Source of the DNA: Opitutales bacterium
Lineage (GTDB): Bacteria; Verrucomicrobiota; Verrucomicrobiia; Opitutales; UBA2987
Reading direction: 5' to 3'
DNA: 58,629 bases
Assembly: GCA_021772535.1 (NCBI GenBank)
Contig: JAJFLV010000066.1
Span: 1-58,629 of the forward strand
Shown here: piece after piece, positions 9,952 through 18,989 of the stretch
How positions within the stretch are numbered: position 1 is the first letter of the stretch
Layout of the letters: each line of letters starts with the position of its first letter
Position numbers and translations under genes: made by a program
Notes under the pieces: generated by a model
The model's input: the letters and a program-made list of their open reading frames with translations, nothing else
The model's database searches: none
Told to the model about the DNA's origin: nothing

Positions 9952-12900
9952 TTATAGTTTTTTTTCGTTTCCTAAAAACCGTTTCAGAATATCCAACATT
10001 TCATCCGTCATAACCGGTTTGGCCAAGTGGCCGCTGCAACCCGCTTCCCTCTGTTGCTCTTCTGCATCAATGCCGGTGCTGGCCGTCAGTGCAATAATCG
10101 GCACTTTCGCATTCTCCGGCCTGGCACGAATCCGGCGAGTTGCCTCTAAACCATCCATGATGGGCATTCGCATATCCATGAATATCAGGTCAGGGCGAAT
10201 TTTATCGGCAAGTTCCACCGCTTCCTTTCCATTTTCGGCCACGGTGATTTGATGCCCCTGCTGATTGAGCATGTCCAGGAGCATCGTTCTAATGATCAAG
10301 CTGTCTTCGGCCAGCAAAATTCGACATCCCGTAGGAACGGAGCCCTCAATATTTTTTTGGGATTTCTCCTCCTTGAGCAATCTGTCAAAAATTGTAACCT
10401 GGGGCAATGTAAACCAAAAGGTGCTTCCGACACCGGTCTGGCTATTGACTCCAATCTGGCCATTTTGAAGTTCCACCAAGCGCCGGGTTAAGGCGAGCCC
10501 GATGCCCGTTCCTTCAGAGGAGTTGCCGCCGGATTTGCTGATCTGGTAAAATTCGGAGAATATTTTTTCCTTTTCCTCTGGATCGATGCCGAGTCCGGTG
10601 TCGAATACCTCTACCCTGATCCCGCTCTCCATGTCCTGAAGGATGTTAATTCCAATACGGCCTCCATCCGGCGTGAACTTGAATGCGTTGGATAAGAGGT
10701 TTAGCATAATTTGCATACACTTTCTTTTATCTACGGTAATTTCGGTAAGATTGGGATCTATAAATGTTTCCACCTGAAGGTTTTTTTCATTGAACTTTGC
10801 AGCCATGATACTGAGAATTTTTTCAATAAAATCCGCCGGAGGAAAGACATCCAGTTCGACTTCCATTTTCCCCGAATCGATTTTGGCCAGGTCGAGAAGG
10901 CCATTAATGAGATTGAGTAAATGCCTTCCGGCATTGGTAATATTATGGATATAGTCGTTTTGCTTTTCATCGATAGTTGGACCGTAATTTTTAGTATAAA
11001 GATCGGCATACCCCAAGATGGCGCTCAAGGGGGTGCGCAGCTCATGGCTCATGGAGGAAATGAAACGGCTGCGCATGTTGTTGGCTTCCTGCAAGCGCAA
11101 GTTCGCGTCCATCAATTTTTCCATAGACAAGCTCAATTCCGCCGTTCGAGACTCCACCGTATATTCCAGGTTTTGCCGGTGGTTTTCCAATTCCTTCTCG
11201 ATTTTTTTTCTTTCGGTAATGTCTCTAATGACCGCAATTAAGGTAAGGCCGGTCTCCATTTTTGCTGTACTCAAGACAAACTCCATTGGAAAAACAGAGC
11301 CATCTTTTCGCAAACCGGAGACCTCTTGCGGTTTTCCCAGGAGTTGCCGTTTTCGCGTTTTTAAATATGCCTTAAAGATTTCATCATATTTGCTATGGAA
11401 TTCTTCTTCAAAAAGAGCAAAAATATCCCGGCCGATTATTTCCTTGGCAGAATAACCGAATAATTCTTCTGCCGCCGGATTTAAAATTTTGATCTGTTTT
11501 CCTTCATCGAACACGACAATACCTTCGGCCACGGTGTTGAGAATAGTGGAAAGCCGCGCCTCGTTTTCATGAAGGCTTATTTGCGCTTTTTCCCTTTCTG
11601 TAGTGTCTTCAATAATTGCCACAAACACTGCCGCATCACCGAATGTGGACATTTGCAAATGCGCATTGATGGGATAGGTGCTGCCATCTTTCCTTATGTG
11701 CAGCGAGGACAAACGCAATCTTTCCCTTTCTCCCGAAAGCAAAGGCTTAAGCATTTTTTCAAAAGAAGCCAGTTTGTATTCGGGATTTACATCCAAGGGA
11801 GTTAATTCTGCCAATTCTTCGCTGCTATATTGAAGATTCTCACGGGCCCCCCGGTTAACCTGTACAAACTTATAAGTAAGAGTATCCACGATGTAAATTT
11901 CATTTAACGATTCTTCCAGAATATGGCCCAAACGGGCTGCTTTCTCCTCAGCCAGACGTAATTCTTTGATGTCCACATTAGCGATGATGACATTAGACCA
12001 TGTTTCTTCGCACCCCGGAACAAGGGTAAGCGAGGTTAAGAAATTGCAAGGTTGGCCCGTAAAACTTCTGGCCAACATTTCACATTCAAAAAAGGTTTTT
12101 CCTTCGCATAAAGCAACTAACTCATCCCGGAAGTCAGAAAAGTTTTGCGGGGATAAAAATTTATCCACTCCTCCCAGCAGATCCGATTTGGTTTTCGCAT
12201 CAAACGCCTTAACCGCAGCGGGATTTACATCCAGTATTCTAACCAGGGAAAAACATTTGTGAACGGCCTTGGGATGCTTCTGGAAATATTCCCTGAAATC
12301 GGTCACACCGGAATAACGCAATCCCTCAATGTATTCCTTAACCGCAGAAAAGTTCTCTTCCCAGAGGGCGACCGGGGAAAACTCGAATATATTGCGGAAT
12401 CGCTCGCTGCTGAGACGAAGGTCGTTCTCTATTTTTCTCAACTCGGTTATATCCGTGAGGATAGTTAAGGCACAAATTCCGGATTTTTGGTCGAACTTGA
12501 AGGGTATCTTAGTCACCTGCTGGTATTTAACTCCTCCTTTAGGTTCCAAGTTTATTTTCTCGCTGAAAGATTTAATTTCACCGGATTCTATGACTTCCAG
12601 GTCGTCCTTTAAAAATTGTTCCACCTGTTCTTTAGAGGGATCAAGCTGCAATTCTGTGTGTAGAAAGCCGATAAATTCTTGAACCGTTTTATTAGCATCG
12701 CCGGCCGCGGCCTCGTTGATGTAAACAAATCTGCCATCCCTGTCCTTAACAAATATCGGGTTGGGCAATGCATCGAGGAGAAGGCGTAAACGAGTTTCGT
12801 TTTCCTTGACGGCTAACTCAGCTCGTTTACGTGAATCGATATCCTGATGGATGCCGACCACGCGCAAAGGCTTGCCTACGCTGTCCCATTCGAAAATCTT

Positions 12901-15900
12901 CCCGCAGGTTTGGATCCACTTCCAGCCACCGGCTTTGGTGCGTAAACGTAATTCACTCTGGTATAACGGGGTTTCTCCATACAAGAGGGCTTTCCAGGCA
13001 TCTTTTAATCGAGGTAAATCATTGGGATGGACATACTTAGTAAAATCATCGACATTGGTGGAAAACTCATCCTGTTCGTAACCGAACATGGAAGCCAAAT
13101 TTTCACTCCAGAAAGTTTCACGGGTTTGCAAATTAGAATCCCAGAGGCCCAGATCGGCCCCCTTAATGGCCATTTCCAGACGGGCTCTCGCATTTTCAAA
13201 AGCATCCTCGGCCTGTTTACGCTCCAATTCCGCCGAAACGCGCGCGGCGAAAATATTGATTACCGACAGAGGAAGGAGATATTCCGAGACCGGTTTTCGA
13301 AAAAGAAGGACCATAATTCCAAGCGTCTCGCCGCTGGAATAATACAGCCTTTTGCCGATGTATCCTTCAATGTCCATCTTTTGCAGCAACTTGTCGTTTG
13401 GAAACAATTCTTGAATACCGCTTTTATGGAAGCATGGATCCTCCTCGTCATTTTGCAGGACGCAGGAACAGGGTGTGCCTTTGAGATCGTATTCGATATT
13501 TTCTATGATTTTTCCATCGGCGCAGGCAACCAGGGTCTGCACGCTTTCCTTGCTTTCATCTTTGAATATTCCAATGAAGCTATAATCCGCCCCCATGATA
13601 TTGGCTAAATTGATCGCTAAACCCTGATAAAAAGAATCCCCGATTTTTTGCGAAACTTCCTTGGCAACTGCATTGATGGTCTCCTGAATGCGCTTGTTCT
13701 CGCTGATATCCTGGAAAGTTCCGCTTAACTTGACTGTTTTGCCGTCAACAATATGGGGCTGACAAAGGGATTGTATCCAAAGATCCTTACCCTTTGCAGT
13801 GGTAAACCGCAGTTGTAGATCGTAGGGTTCGCCATATTCGATGGACCTCTGTATCGCTTTTTTCAGCATTGGCCGGTCTTTCAGATGGTAAAAGCCGATC
13901 ATTTTTTCGAGAAGAGGCCGATAATCCAACGGCAATTCGTGCATCCGATAGGTTTCCTCGGTCCAGCGAACCTCAAGGGTTTTCGCATCAAGCTCCCAAC
14001 CACCCACTTTGGCCATTCGTCCAGTTGCATTGAGAAATTCCTCGCTGCGCTGCAAAGCTTGCTCCACCTGCTTTTTATCGGTGATATCCCGAATGAAGCC
14101 GTAAAATATCGTGTGACCGCCAATGTTTGTTTCGAGAACAGATATATCTATGGGGAAGATTTCGCCGTTATTTCGTTGGGCCATTACCTCTCGGCCAATG
14201 CCGATGATCTTTTTTTCACCCGTTTTAATGTATTTCCGCAGATAGCCGTCATGGCCACTTTTGTGCGGCTCCGGCATCAGCTTGCTGACATTCTGTCCGA
14301 TCAACTCCTCTTCGGAAAAACCGAACATTTTGCCGAGCGCATGATTGACCGTCTCGATGAGGCCAAATTTATTAATTGTGATAATGCCAAGGGAACATGT
14401 ATGGAGGACTGCTTCCAACCGGCTTTCACTCTCCTTAAAAAACTTTTCCAATTGTCTAAAATTAGTCAGGTCGATTACGGAAACATAAACCCTTGACCAG
14501 GTATCCTCGTAGCCTCTAGCCACCGAAACATTAACAAGAGTGGCGATTGGATTCCCAGGCACCGTCCGACTGGAAATTTCGATGGAAAACTCCTGTTTTC
14601 CTTCCGAGAGAGAAATCAATTCCTCCTTGAATCCCGGGTTGGGGCCCTCCGGGTTAACACCTGGCGGAGATCCCAAAAGATCCTCTTTGCGGTCCGTTTT
14701 GTAAAGTTTAAGGGTGGCTTCATTGATTTCGACCACTTTAATCAATTGGGTCAAACGGGCCACTTCCCCAGGGGCGTTCTCGAAATACTCCCGGAAATCC
14801 TCAACCCCCGATTTTCTCAACTCATCAATATTTATTTTTACTTCCGAAAAATCCTCCTCCCAAAGGGAGATGGGGGATTGCTCGAATAGGGAGAGGTACT
14901 GCTGGCAAGAATTATCAAGGTCGGCGGTCCGCTTTCTGACCAGGCTGCGTAATCGTTGATTGAATAAAAAAAGACCCAAAGCCACCGCTCCAAAGACTCC
15001 TATAACCCAGAATAACAATTTCACCAACCATGAGTATTTTTCCAGTCGGGATTCTTCCGGATTGTAAACAAACCCTTTGAGAGATGCATCCTTAGGCGCC
15101 AAACCAACTTCCTTGTAAGTGTTGGCCATGTGTTCCCACCGACCAGGGTTCATATGGCCCATCTCAACGATACCAGGGAGAATGAGTTGGCGCATGGCCT
15201 CCGCCTCAAAGCGCATACTTTCTCTCGTCAGGCCTCTTTTTCCCACATCGTAATTGTTCAGGATCACGTCGATGATCTCCTCGGTATTGGCCATGGCATA
15301 CTCCCAACCTCGCAAACTGGCCTGGAGAAATCTTTCTGTGCGTTGAGGATGTTCCTCCAGCTCTTTTTCAGAGGTATAAATGGAATCACCATAAAAATCG
15401 TAACCATACCTGGACGGTTTGATAACCACATAAGAGATACCCCGTTTCTCCAAAATAAATGGGAGATCAGTCAAATAACCCGCAATGACGCCGATTTCGC
15501 CTTTGATTAATTTGTTGAGATTATCTTCATAAGTGAAAGAGTAACGGGTAGTGTTCACTTCAATTTGATCGAAGGGGATACCCTCTTGCATAAACATGCC
15601 AATGAACTCGGGGTTTTCCCAGAAACCCAGGGAGGATTTGACCGAAGGAATGTCGTGCAAATTTAATACTCCGGAATCGGCTCGGGCAATAAGCGCTGCC
15701 GGGGAGTGCTGAAAGATGGCAGCCAGGACAACGACAGGATTGCCCCGTAAACGGGAGGAAACCACACTCGATAAAGTGACCCCGTAATTGGCGTTTCCGG
15801 CCAGAACCTCCCCAATACCGCTATCTACTGAGGACAAGGAATCTTCCTTCATACTGACAGTTAATCCCACTTCACGGTAAAAACCCATCTCCTGTGCAGC

Positions 15901-16137
15901 ATAATAGCCAGCAAACTGAAATTGATGTAACCAACGCAGTTGCAGAGATACTTCCTCCAGGCCAACTTCGGCCAAAGCGATATTAGGCCCCAAACAGGTC
16001 AGAAAAAAACCTGCCGCCAGGCAAACAGTCTCTCTGACCGGGATACAGTTATTAACCCTTGAAAGTAAACCCTTCAAGGCCTTCAATTTTGAATGGAGCG
16101 GTATGTATGGCAAAAGAGTTTTACAGGGATTATTCAT
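9952..16137 (-). CDS. Giant hybrid histidine kinase with periplasmic NMT1/THI5-like binding domain (2061 aa)
   Basis: A hydrophobic segment near residues 37-55 precedes a domain of about 310 residues that looks like a substrate-binding protein of the SsuA/NMT1/THI5 type (VSLQLRWLHQFQFAGYYAA, QEMGFYREVGL, GEIGVIAGYLTDLPFIL). A membrane helix follows (LLFWVIGVFGAVALGLFLF, about 375-397). The cytoplasmic part has repeated SPISLWEEDFSE-type modules, several PAS domains, a GAF-like domain (NLANIMGADYSFIGIFKDE), HisKA with SSMSHELRTPLSAILGY, HATPase (GTGIGLALTRRLVE) and a receiver (Asp in FMDMRMPIMDG). Pyrimidine, sulfonate or nitrate-like small molecules are plausible ligands by family, not shown. 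It is the first gene of the minus-strand sensory block, 230 nt before the next kinase. Confidence 0.93.
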   Translation of the reverse strand: MNNPCKTLLPYIPLHSKLKALKGLLSRVNNCIPVRETVCLAAGFFLTCLGPNIALAEVGLEEVSLQLRWLHQFQFAGYYAAQEMGFYREVGLTVSMKEDSLSSVDSGIGEVLAGNANYGVTLSSVVSSRLRGNPVVVLAAIFQHSPAALIARADSGVLNLHDIPSVKSSLGFWENPEFIGMFMQEGIPFDQIEVNTTRYSFTYEDNLNKLIKGEIGVIAGYLTDLPFILEKRGISYVVIKPSRYGYDFYGDSIYTSEKELEEHPQRTERFLQASLRGWEYAMANTEEIIDVILNNYDVGKRGLTRESMRFEAEAMRQLILPGIVEMGHMNPGRWEHMANTYKEVGLAPKDASLKGFVYNPEESRLEKYSWLVKLLFWVIGVFGAVALGLFLFNQRLRSLVRKRTADLDNSCQQYLSLFEQSPISLWEEDFSEVKINIDELRKSGVEDFREYFENAPGEVARLTQLIKVVEINEATLKLYKTDRKEDLLGSPPGVNPEGPNPGFKEELISLSEGKQEFSIEISSRTVPGNPIATLVNVSVARGYEDTWSRVYVSVIDLTNFRQLEKFFKESESRLEAVLHTCSLGIITINKFGLIETVNHALGKMFGFSEEELIGQNVSKLMPEPHKSGHDGYLRKYIKTGEKKIIGIGREVMAQRNNGEIFPIDISVLETNIGGHTIFYGFIRDITDKKQVEQALQRSEEFLNATGRMAKVGGWELDAKTLEVRWTEETYRMHELPLDYRPLLEKMIGFYHLKDRPMLKKAIQRSIEYGEPYDLQLRFTTAKGKDLWIQSLCQPHIVDGKTVKLSGTFQDISENKRIQETINAVAKEVSQKIGDSFYQGLAINLANIMGADYSFIGIFKDESKESVQTLVACADGKIIENIEYDLKGTPCSCVLQNDEEDPCFHKSGIQELFPNDKLLQKMDIEGYIGKRLYYSSGETLGIMVLLFRKPVSEYLLPLSVINIFAARVSAELERKQAEDAFENARARLEMAIKGADLGLWDSNLQTRETFWSENLASMFGYEQDEFSTNVDDFTKYVHPNDLPRLKDAWKALLYGETPLYQSELRLRTKAGGWKWIQTCGKIFEWDSVGKPLRVVGIHQDIDSRKRAELAVKENETRLRLLLDALPNPIFVKDRDGRFVYINEAAAGDANKTVQEFIGFLHTELQLDPSKEQVEQFLKDDLEVIESGEIKSFSEKINLEPKGGVKYQQVTKIPFKFDQKSGICALTILTDITELRKIENDLRLSSERFRNIFEFSPVALWEENFSAVKEYIEGLRYSGVTDFREYFQKHPKAVHKCFSLVRILDVNPAAVKAFDAKTKSDLLGGVDKFLSPQNFSDFRDELVALCEGKTFFECEMLARSFTGQPCNFLTSLTLVPGCEETWSNVIIANVDIKELRLAEEKAARLGHILEESLNEIYIVDTLTYKFVQVNRGARENLQYSSEELAELTPLDVNPEYKLASFEKMLKPLLSGERERLRLSSLHIRKDGSTYPINAHLQMSTFGDAAVFVAIIEDTTEREKAQISLHENEARLSTILNTVAEGIVVFDEGKQIKILNPAAEELFGYSAKEIIGRDIFALFEEEFHSKYDEIFKAYLKTRKRQLLGKPQEVSGLRKDGSVFPMEFVLSTAKMETGLTLIAVIRDITERKKIEKELENHRQNLEYTVESRTAELSLSMEKLMDANLRLQEANNMRSRFISSMSHELRTPLSAILGYADLYTKNYGPTIDEKQNDYIHNITNAGRHLLNLINGLLDLAKIDSGKMEVELDVFPPADFIEKILSIMAAKFNEKNLQVETFIDPNLTEITVDKRKCMQIMLNLLSNAFKFTPDGGRIGINILQDMESGIRVEVFDTGLGIDPEEKEKIFSEFYQISKSGGNSSEGTGIGLALTRRLVELQNGQIGVNSQTGVGSTFWFTLPQVTIFDRLLKEEKSQKNIEGSVPTGCRILLAEDSLIIRTMLLDMLNQQGHQITVAENGKEAVELADKIRPDLIFMDMRMPIMDGLEATRRIRARPENAKVPIIALTASTGIDAEEQQREAGCSGHLAKPVMTDEMLDILKRFLGNEKKL

Positions 16138-16681
16138 TCCATGGCACTAGGACATAATAGACAATATGGAGAATTCCTAGAAGCCAATCAAGGATAGGAA
16201 GAAAACCCCTTCGTCAAAAGCAAAAAGAAATCCCATGGCATAATGCCGTTTCTTGCAATCTCAATAAAATAATAACACGTTAAAACTATTCCTACAACAG
16301 GTAGATGTTTGCATATTCCGCAGGTCTATCCACGTAGTGTCGAGTTCCGGTGAATCTTTTGAGCAATGAGAACGCTAATGAGGGTAAGCACAACGCACCT
16401 GCAGGTTCAAAATCGCCTCCTTCCCTGAGAAGAGAAGATTTGAAGTTCTTGAAGTCTGAGGCAATTGTGACAAAAGGGCCGTGCCGGTAGGCATAACGCC
16501 CCCGGCTCTGCCTTGCCGGAGTGGTAGTAGGACTCCTGCCCAGGTAAAGTTATCATCGGGACATGGCAACTGAAATACCAAAAATCGTTCGATTATCTAT
16601 ATCGTGCAATTCTTGTCTTTTTTAAATAAATTATCATTTTCAAAGGTTTATACATTTGGCGGATAAATCCGTAATTACCCG
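16138..16681. other. Divergent intergenic region with a GC-rich island
   Basis: This separates the divergent 2061-aa kinase and the serine hydrolase, so promoters for both should lie here, but no convincing -35/-10 pair was picked out. The 16375-16580 stretch is clearly richer in GC than its AT-rich flanks and contains self-complementary blocks (GTGCCGGTAGGC, CCCCCGGCTCTGCCTTGCCGG). The minus-strand ORF in it (16375-16581) has no recognisable domain. It may be a decayed mobile element or structured RNA. Confidence 0.3.
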
Positions 16682-18568
16682 ATGCGATACCTTTTGCTTA
16701 TTAATTTCCTCATTATGCCGTATTCAAGCGGGGTACCGACACGGGCACAAATTGCCGACGGCATCACCTTGGGTGAAGAACTACAGGTTTTTTCCGATGC
16801 CTGGATGGAGGAAAAAATGACTAAACACCATATCCCTGGTTCTGTCCTGGTGGTGGTAAAAGATGGTTTACCGCTTTTTTCAAAAGGCTATGGCACGGCA
16901 GATTTGGAAACCATCGTGCCAATGGACCCGGACAAAACCATTTTAAGGGTTGCTTCCATTTCGAAACTGGTCACCGCTACAGCTGTCATGCAGGTGTTTG
17001 AAAGAGGGCTTGTTGACCTGCAAACCGACATTCGCACCTATATCGAGCCCGATTTGATGCGGGCCTACCCCAGTTCGGTGAATCTGCACCAGCTTCTGAC
17101 TCACAGCGCCGGTGTGGGAGATAAATTCTTCGGACAAACGGTGAAAAAAGCCAAAGATCTGCTTCCTTTGGAGGCCTATTTGCGAGAGGAGTTGACCAAA
17201 CCACTGGCCCCGCCCGGATTCTTTGTCAATTATTCCAGTCATGGAATTTCACTGGCCGCCCATGTTGTCGAAAAGGTGACTGGGCTTAATTTTGAGGAGT
17301 ATTGCCAGCAAAATATATTCGGCCCACTGGGGATGGATAAGAGCACTTTTGTCCCGTCTGACGCATTAATGAAAAATGCCTGTACCTGTTACAAATATAT
17401 TTTTGGCGGCTACCGGATCCTGCCTATGCGACATTGGCGTCACTATCCTGCCTCCACACTAACTACCACCGGCAACGAAATGGGGCGGTTCATGATTACC
17501 CATCTTGAAAAGGGGACGCTGCAATTGCCCGGAGAAGCCGGGAAACGGATTTTTTCAACCGAAACCACCCAAATAATGCACCGGCGGCAGTTCACCATGC
17601 ACCCCCGGATGCCGGGCATGGCCTATGGGTTTTGGGAGCGCCGGGAAAATGGCTGGCGGCTGCTTTGGCATAGTGGCCACATGCCGGGGCATCGCACAGG
17701 ACTTTTCTTAATGCCTTCGGAACGACTGGGGCTTTTTCTTTTCAGCAATACCGAATTTCGTCTTTTCGATCTCTTTATCGAAGATTTTTTCGATCGATTT
17801 TATCCCTCCCCGAAAAGTCAGCCGATTCTCGCTGGCGCCAAAGAGGACTTGAATCGCTATGCGGGCGCTTACCGGCACACCTGGTATCCAAGAAGAACAA
17901 TTGGGAAAATCACCGCCTTTCACGGTGGGCCGGGTCAACAATTGAATGTCAAACCGACAAATGCCGGTAAAATGCTTTTGATCGGAGACAAGCCTTATGA
18001 GCCGGTCGTTAAAAACCTATTTCGCTTGGCTGGGAGTGATGAATATACCGCCTTCTGGGAAACAACAGCAGGTAATCCCTTGGTGCTTTACCAAGGCGGG
18101 ATGTTTGCCTACCACCGGTTGAGATGGTTCCAGAGGGTGGAGTTTCACTATATGCTGAGCGCCCTGGTTTCCCTCATTTTCCTGGTCTCCTTTTCGATCT
18201 GGGCGTTTTCAATTAAAAAATCGGGGCTTCGGCGGCAGAGAGAAGAACCCTGGTGTGTGCCGACTGCTCGATTAAGCGCGGGGCTCGTTTGCGCTTTCTA
18301 CCTTGCTTTTTTCGTGGGACTGCCAGCGGTAGTGTCAACGGGCGCCTACAAAATGGTTCAGGAGATCCAGTTATCGCTCAAAATCCTGCTGGCGGCGCCG
18401 CTCCTGGGTTGTGCCTCCTCGGCGGTGTTGTTCTGCGCACTGTCCGTAGCCTGGAATTTTCCACAAATGAAGAAGAAGGATAAAATACTCTACACAATCA
18501 TCCTTTTAAACTCTCTGGCAGCAGCATGGTTTCTGAACCATTGGAACCTTCTTGGCTATCGATTCTAG
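16682..18568 (+). CDS. Serine hydrolase of the beta-lactamase (class C/PBP4*) family with C-terminal membrane domain
   Basis: The 628-aa protein has an N-terminal hydrophobic segment that may be a signal peptide. The hydrolase domain (about 30-390) carries the SxxK nucleophile motif in ASISKLVTATAVMQ, a YSS in place of the usual Y-x-N (NYSSHGIS), and HSG in LWHSGHMPGHRTG. C-terminal to this are about four membrane helices (for example LVSLIFLVSFSIWAF and VCAFYLAFFVGLPA). This build is common in envelope peptidases and esterases related to penicillin-binding proteins; a role in drug resistance is not implied. The next gene is 420 nt away, and the stop codon sits inside a 9-bp inverted repeat. 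Confidence 0.9.
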   Translation: MRYLLLINFLIMPYSSGVPTRAQIADGITLGEELQVFSDAWMEEKMTKHHIPGSVLVVVKDGLPLFSKGYGTADLETIVPMDPDKTILRVASISKLVTATAVMQVFERGLVDLQTDIRTYIEPDLMRAYPSSVNLHQLLTHSAGVGDKFFGQTVKKAKDLLPLEAYLREELTKPLAPPGFFVNYSSHGISLAAHVVEKVTGLNFEEYCQQNIFGPLGMDKSTFVPSDALMKNACTCYKYIFGGYRILPMRHWRHYPASTLTTTGNEMGRFMITHLEKGTLQLPGEAGKRIFSTETTQIMHRRQFTMHPRMPGMAYGFWERRENGWRLLWHSGHMPGHRTGLFLMPSERLGLFLFSNTEFRLFDLFIEDFFDRFYPSPKSQPILAGAKEDLNRYAGAYRHTWYPRRTIGKITAFHGGPGQQLNVKPTNAGKMLLIGDKPYEPVVKNLFRLAGSDEYTAFWETTAGNPLVLYQGGMFAYHRLRWFQRVEFHYMLSALVSLIFLVSFSIWAFSIKKSGLRRQREEPWCVPTARLSAGLVCAFYLAFFVGLPAVVSTGAYKMVQEIQLSLKILLAAPLLGCASSAVLFCALSVAWNFPQMKKKDKILYTIILLNSLAAAWFLNHWNLLGYRF

Positions 18569-18586
18569 GATTAAAGCCCTAGAATC
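18561..18586 (+). terminator. Hairpin over the stop codon of the serine hydrolase gene
   Basis: GATTCTAGG (18561-18569) pairs perfectly with CCTAGAATC (18578-18586) across an 8-nt loop. The TAG stop is within the left arm. No T run follows, so it is not a classical intrinsic terminator; it may be an RNA-stabilising hairpin. Confidence 0.4.
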
Positions 18587-18643
18587 TATGCAACTGGCAG
18601 ATATCGAGAAAAAAAATTGCCAAACCGTATTGAAAGGAGAAAA

Positions 18644-18718
18644 ATGTACTCGAAAGCTCCAGAGGTCGATAATTTCAACGGTTCATTCTCAATATATAGA
18701 AAATCCCGATTTATCTAA
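18644..18718 (+). CDS. Possible 24-aa small protein with strong ribosome binding site
   Basis: AAAGGAG lies 4-5 nt before ATG at 18644, a better Shine-Dalgarno match than most genes in this window have. The ORF (MYSKAPEVDNF...) ends TAA at 18718. It is too short for the ORF track. It could be a leader peptide for asnB, a small protein, or a chance ORF. No function can be assigned. Confidence 0.3.
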   Translation: MYSKAPEVDNFNGSFSIYRKSRFI

Positions 18719-18805
18719 ATATTAACAAGATTGTCATTAATTTCCACAGGTTAAGTTTAAGTTTCGTTTGCCTAAGGCATTGAGAGAAAACCTCTCAAAC
18801 CTGCC

Positions 18806-18988
18806 ATGCCTTTAATTTTGGAACAGGAATTCGGGAACGATTCGATTAAATCTCCTGATTTTATTCGGGAAGGTGCGCAACCAGCTTTGAAAGTATTCAA
18901 CGTCAATATTTTCGTAAAATTACCTGCCTTGGAACCGGTTTTTGCCGGAATGGATAAAACTTATAGGGGAACTAAGAAAGTGAACTAA
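18806..18988 (+). CDS. Possible 60-aa ORF abutting asnB
   Basis: This ORF starts MPLILEQEFGND and ends one base before the asnB ATG (TAAtATG), a spacing that would allow translational coupling. It has no clear Shine-Dalgarno sequence, no recognised domain and no membrane segment. It may be chance. Confidence 0.22.
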   Translation: MPLILEQEFGNDSIKSPDFIREGAQPALKVFNVNIFVKLPALEPVFAGMDKTYRGTKKVN

Positions 18989-18989
18989 T

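Larger units (their letters stand above)
18569..18989. other. Spacer upstream of asnB with two tiny ORFs
   Basis: Apart from the hairpin at its left end, this 420-nt stretch carries a 24-codon ORF with a good ribosome binding site and a 60-codon ORF ending one base before asnB, both listed separately. The remainder is AT-rich and may include the asnB promoter, which was not resolved. Confidence 0.4.

Noticed and set aside
1380-15510. Many plus-strand ORFs across the kinase block (for example 2868-3620, 13027-13608, 13885-14496)
   Set aside because: They are antisense shadows of the three kinases, lack domains, and the repeated ones only mirror the PAS repeats.
16375-16581. Minus-strand ORF of 68 aa as a gene
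   Set aside because: No ribosome binding site, no domain and atypical composition; more likely part of a GC-rich island.
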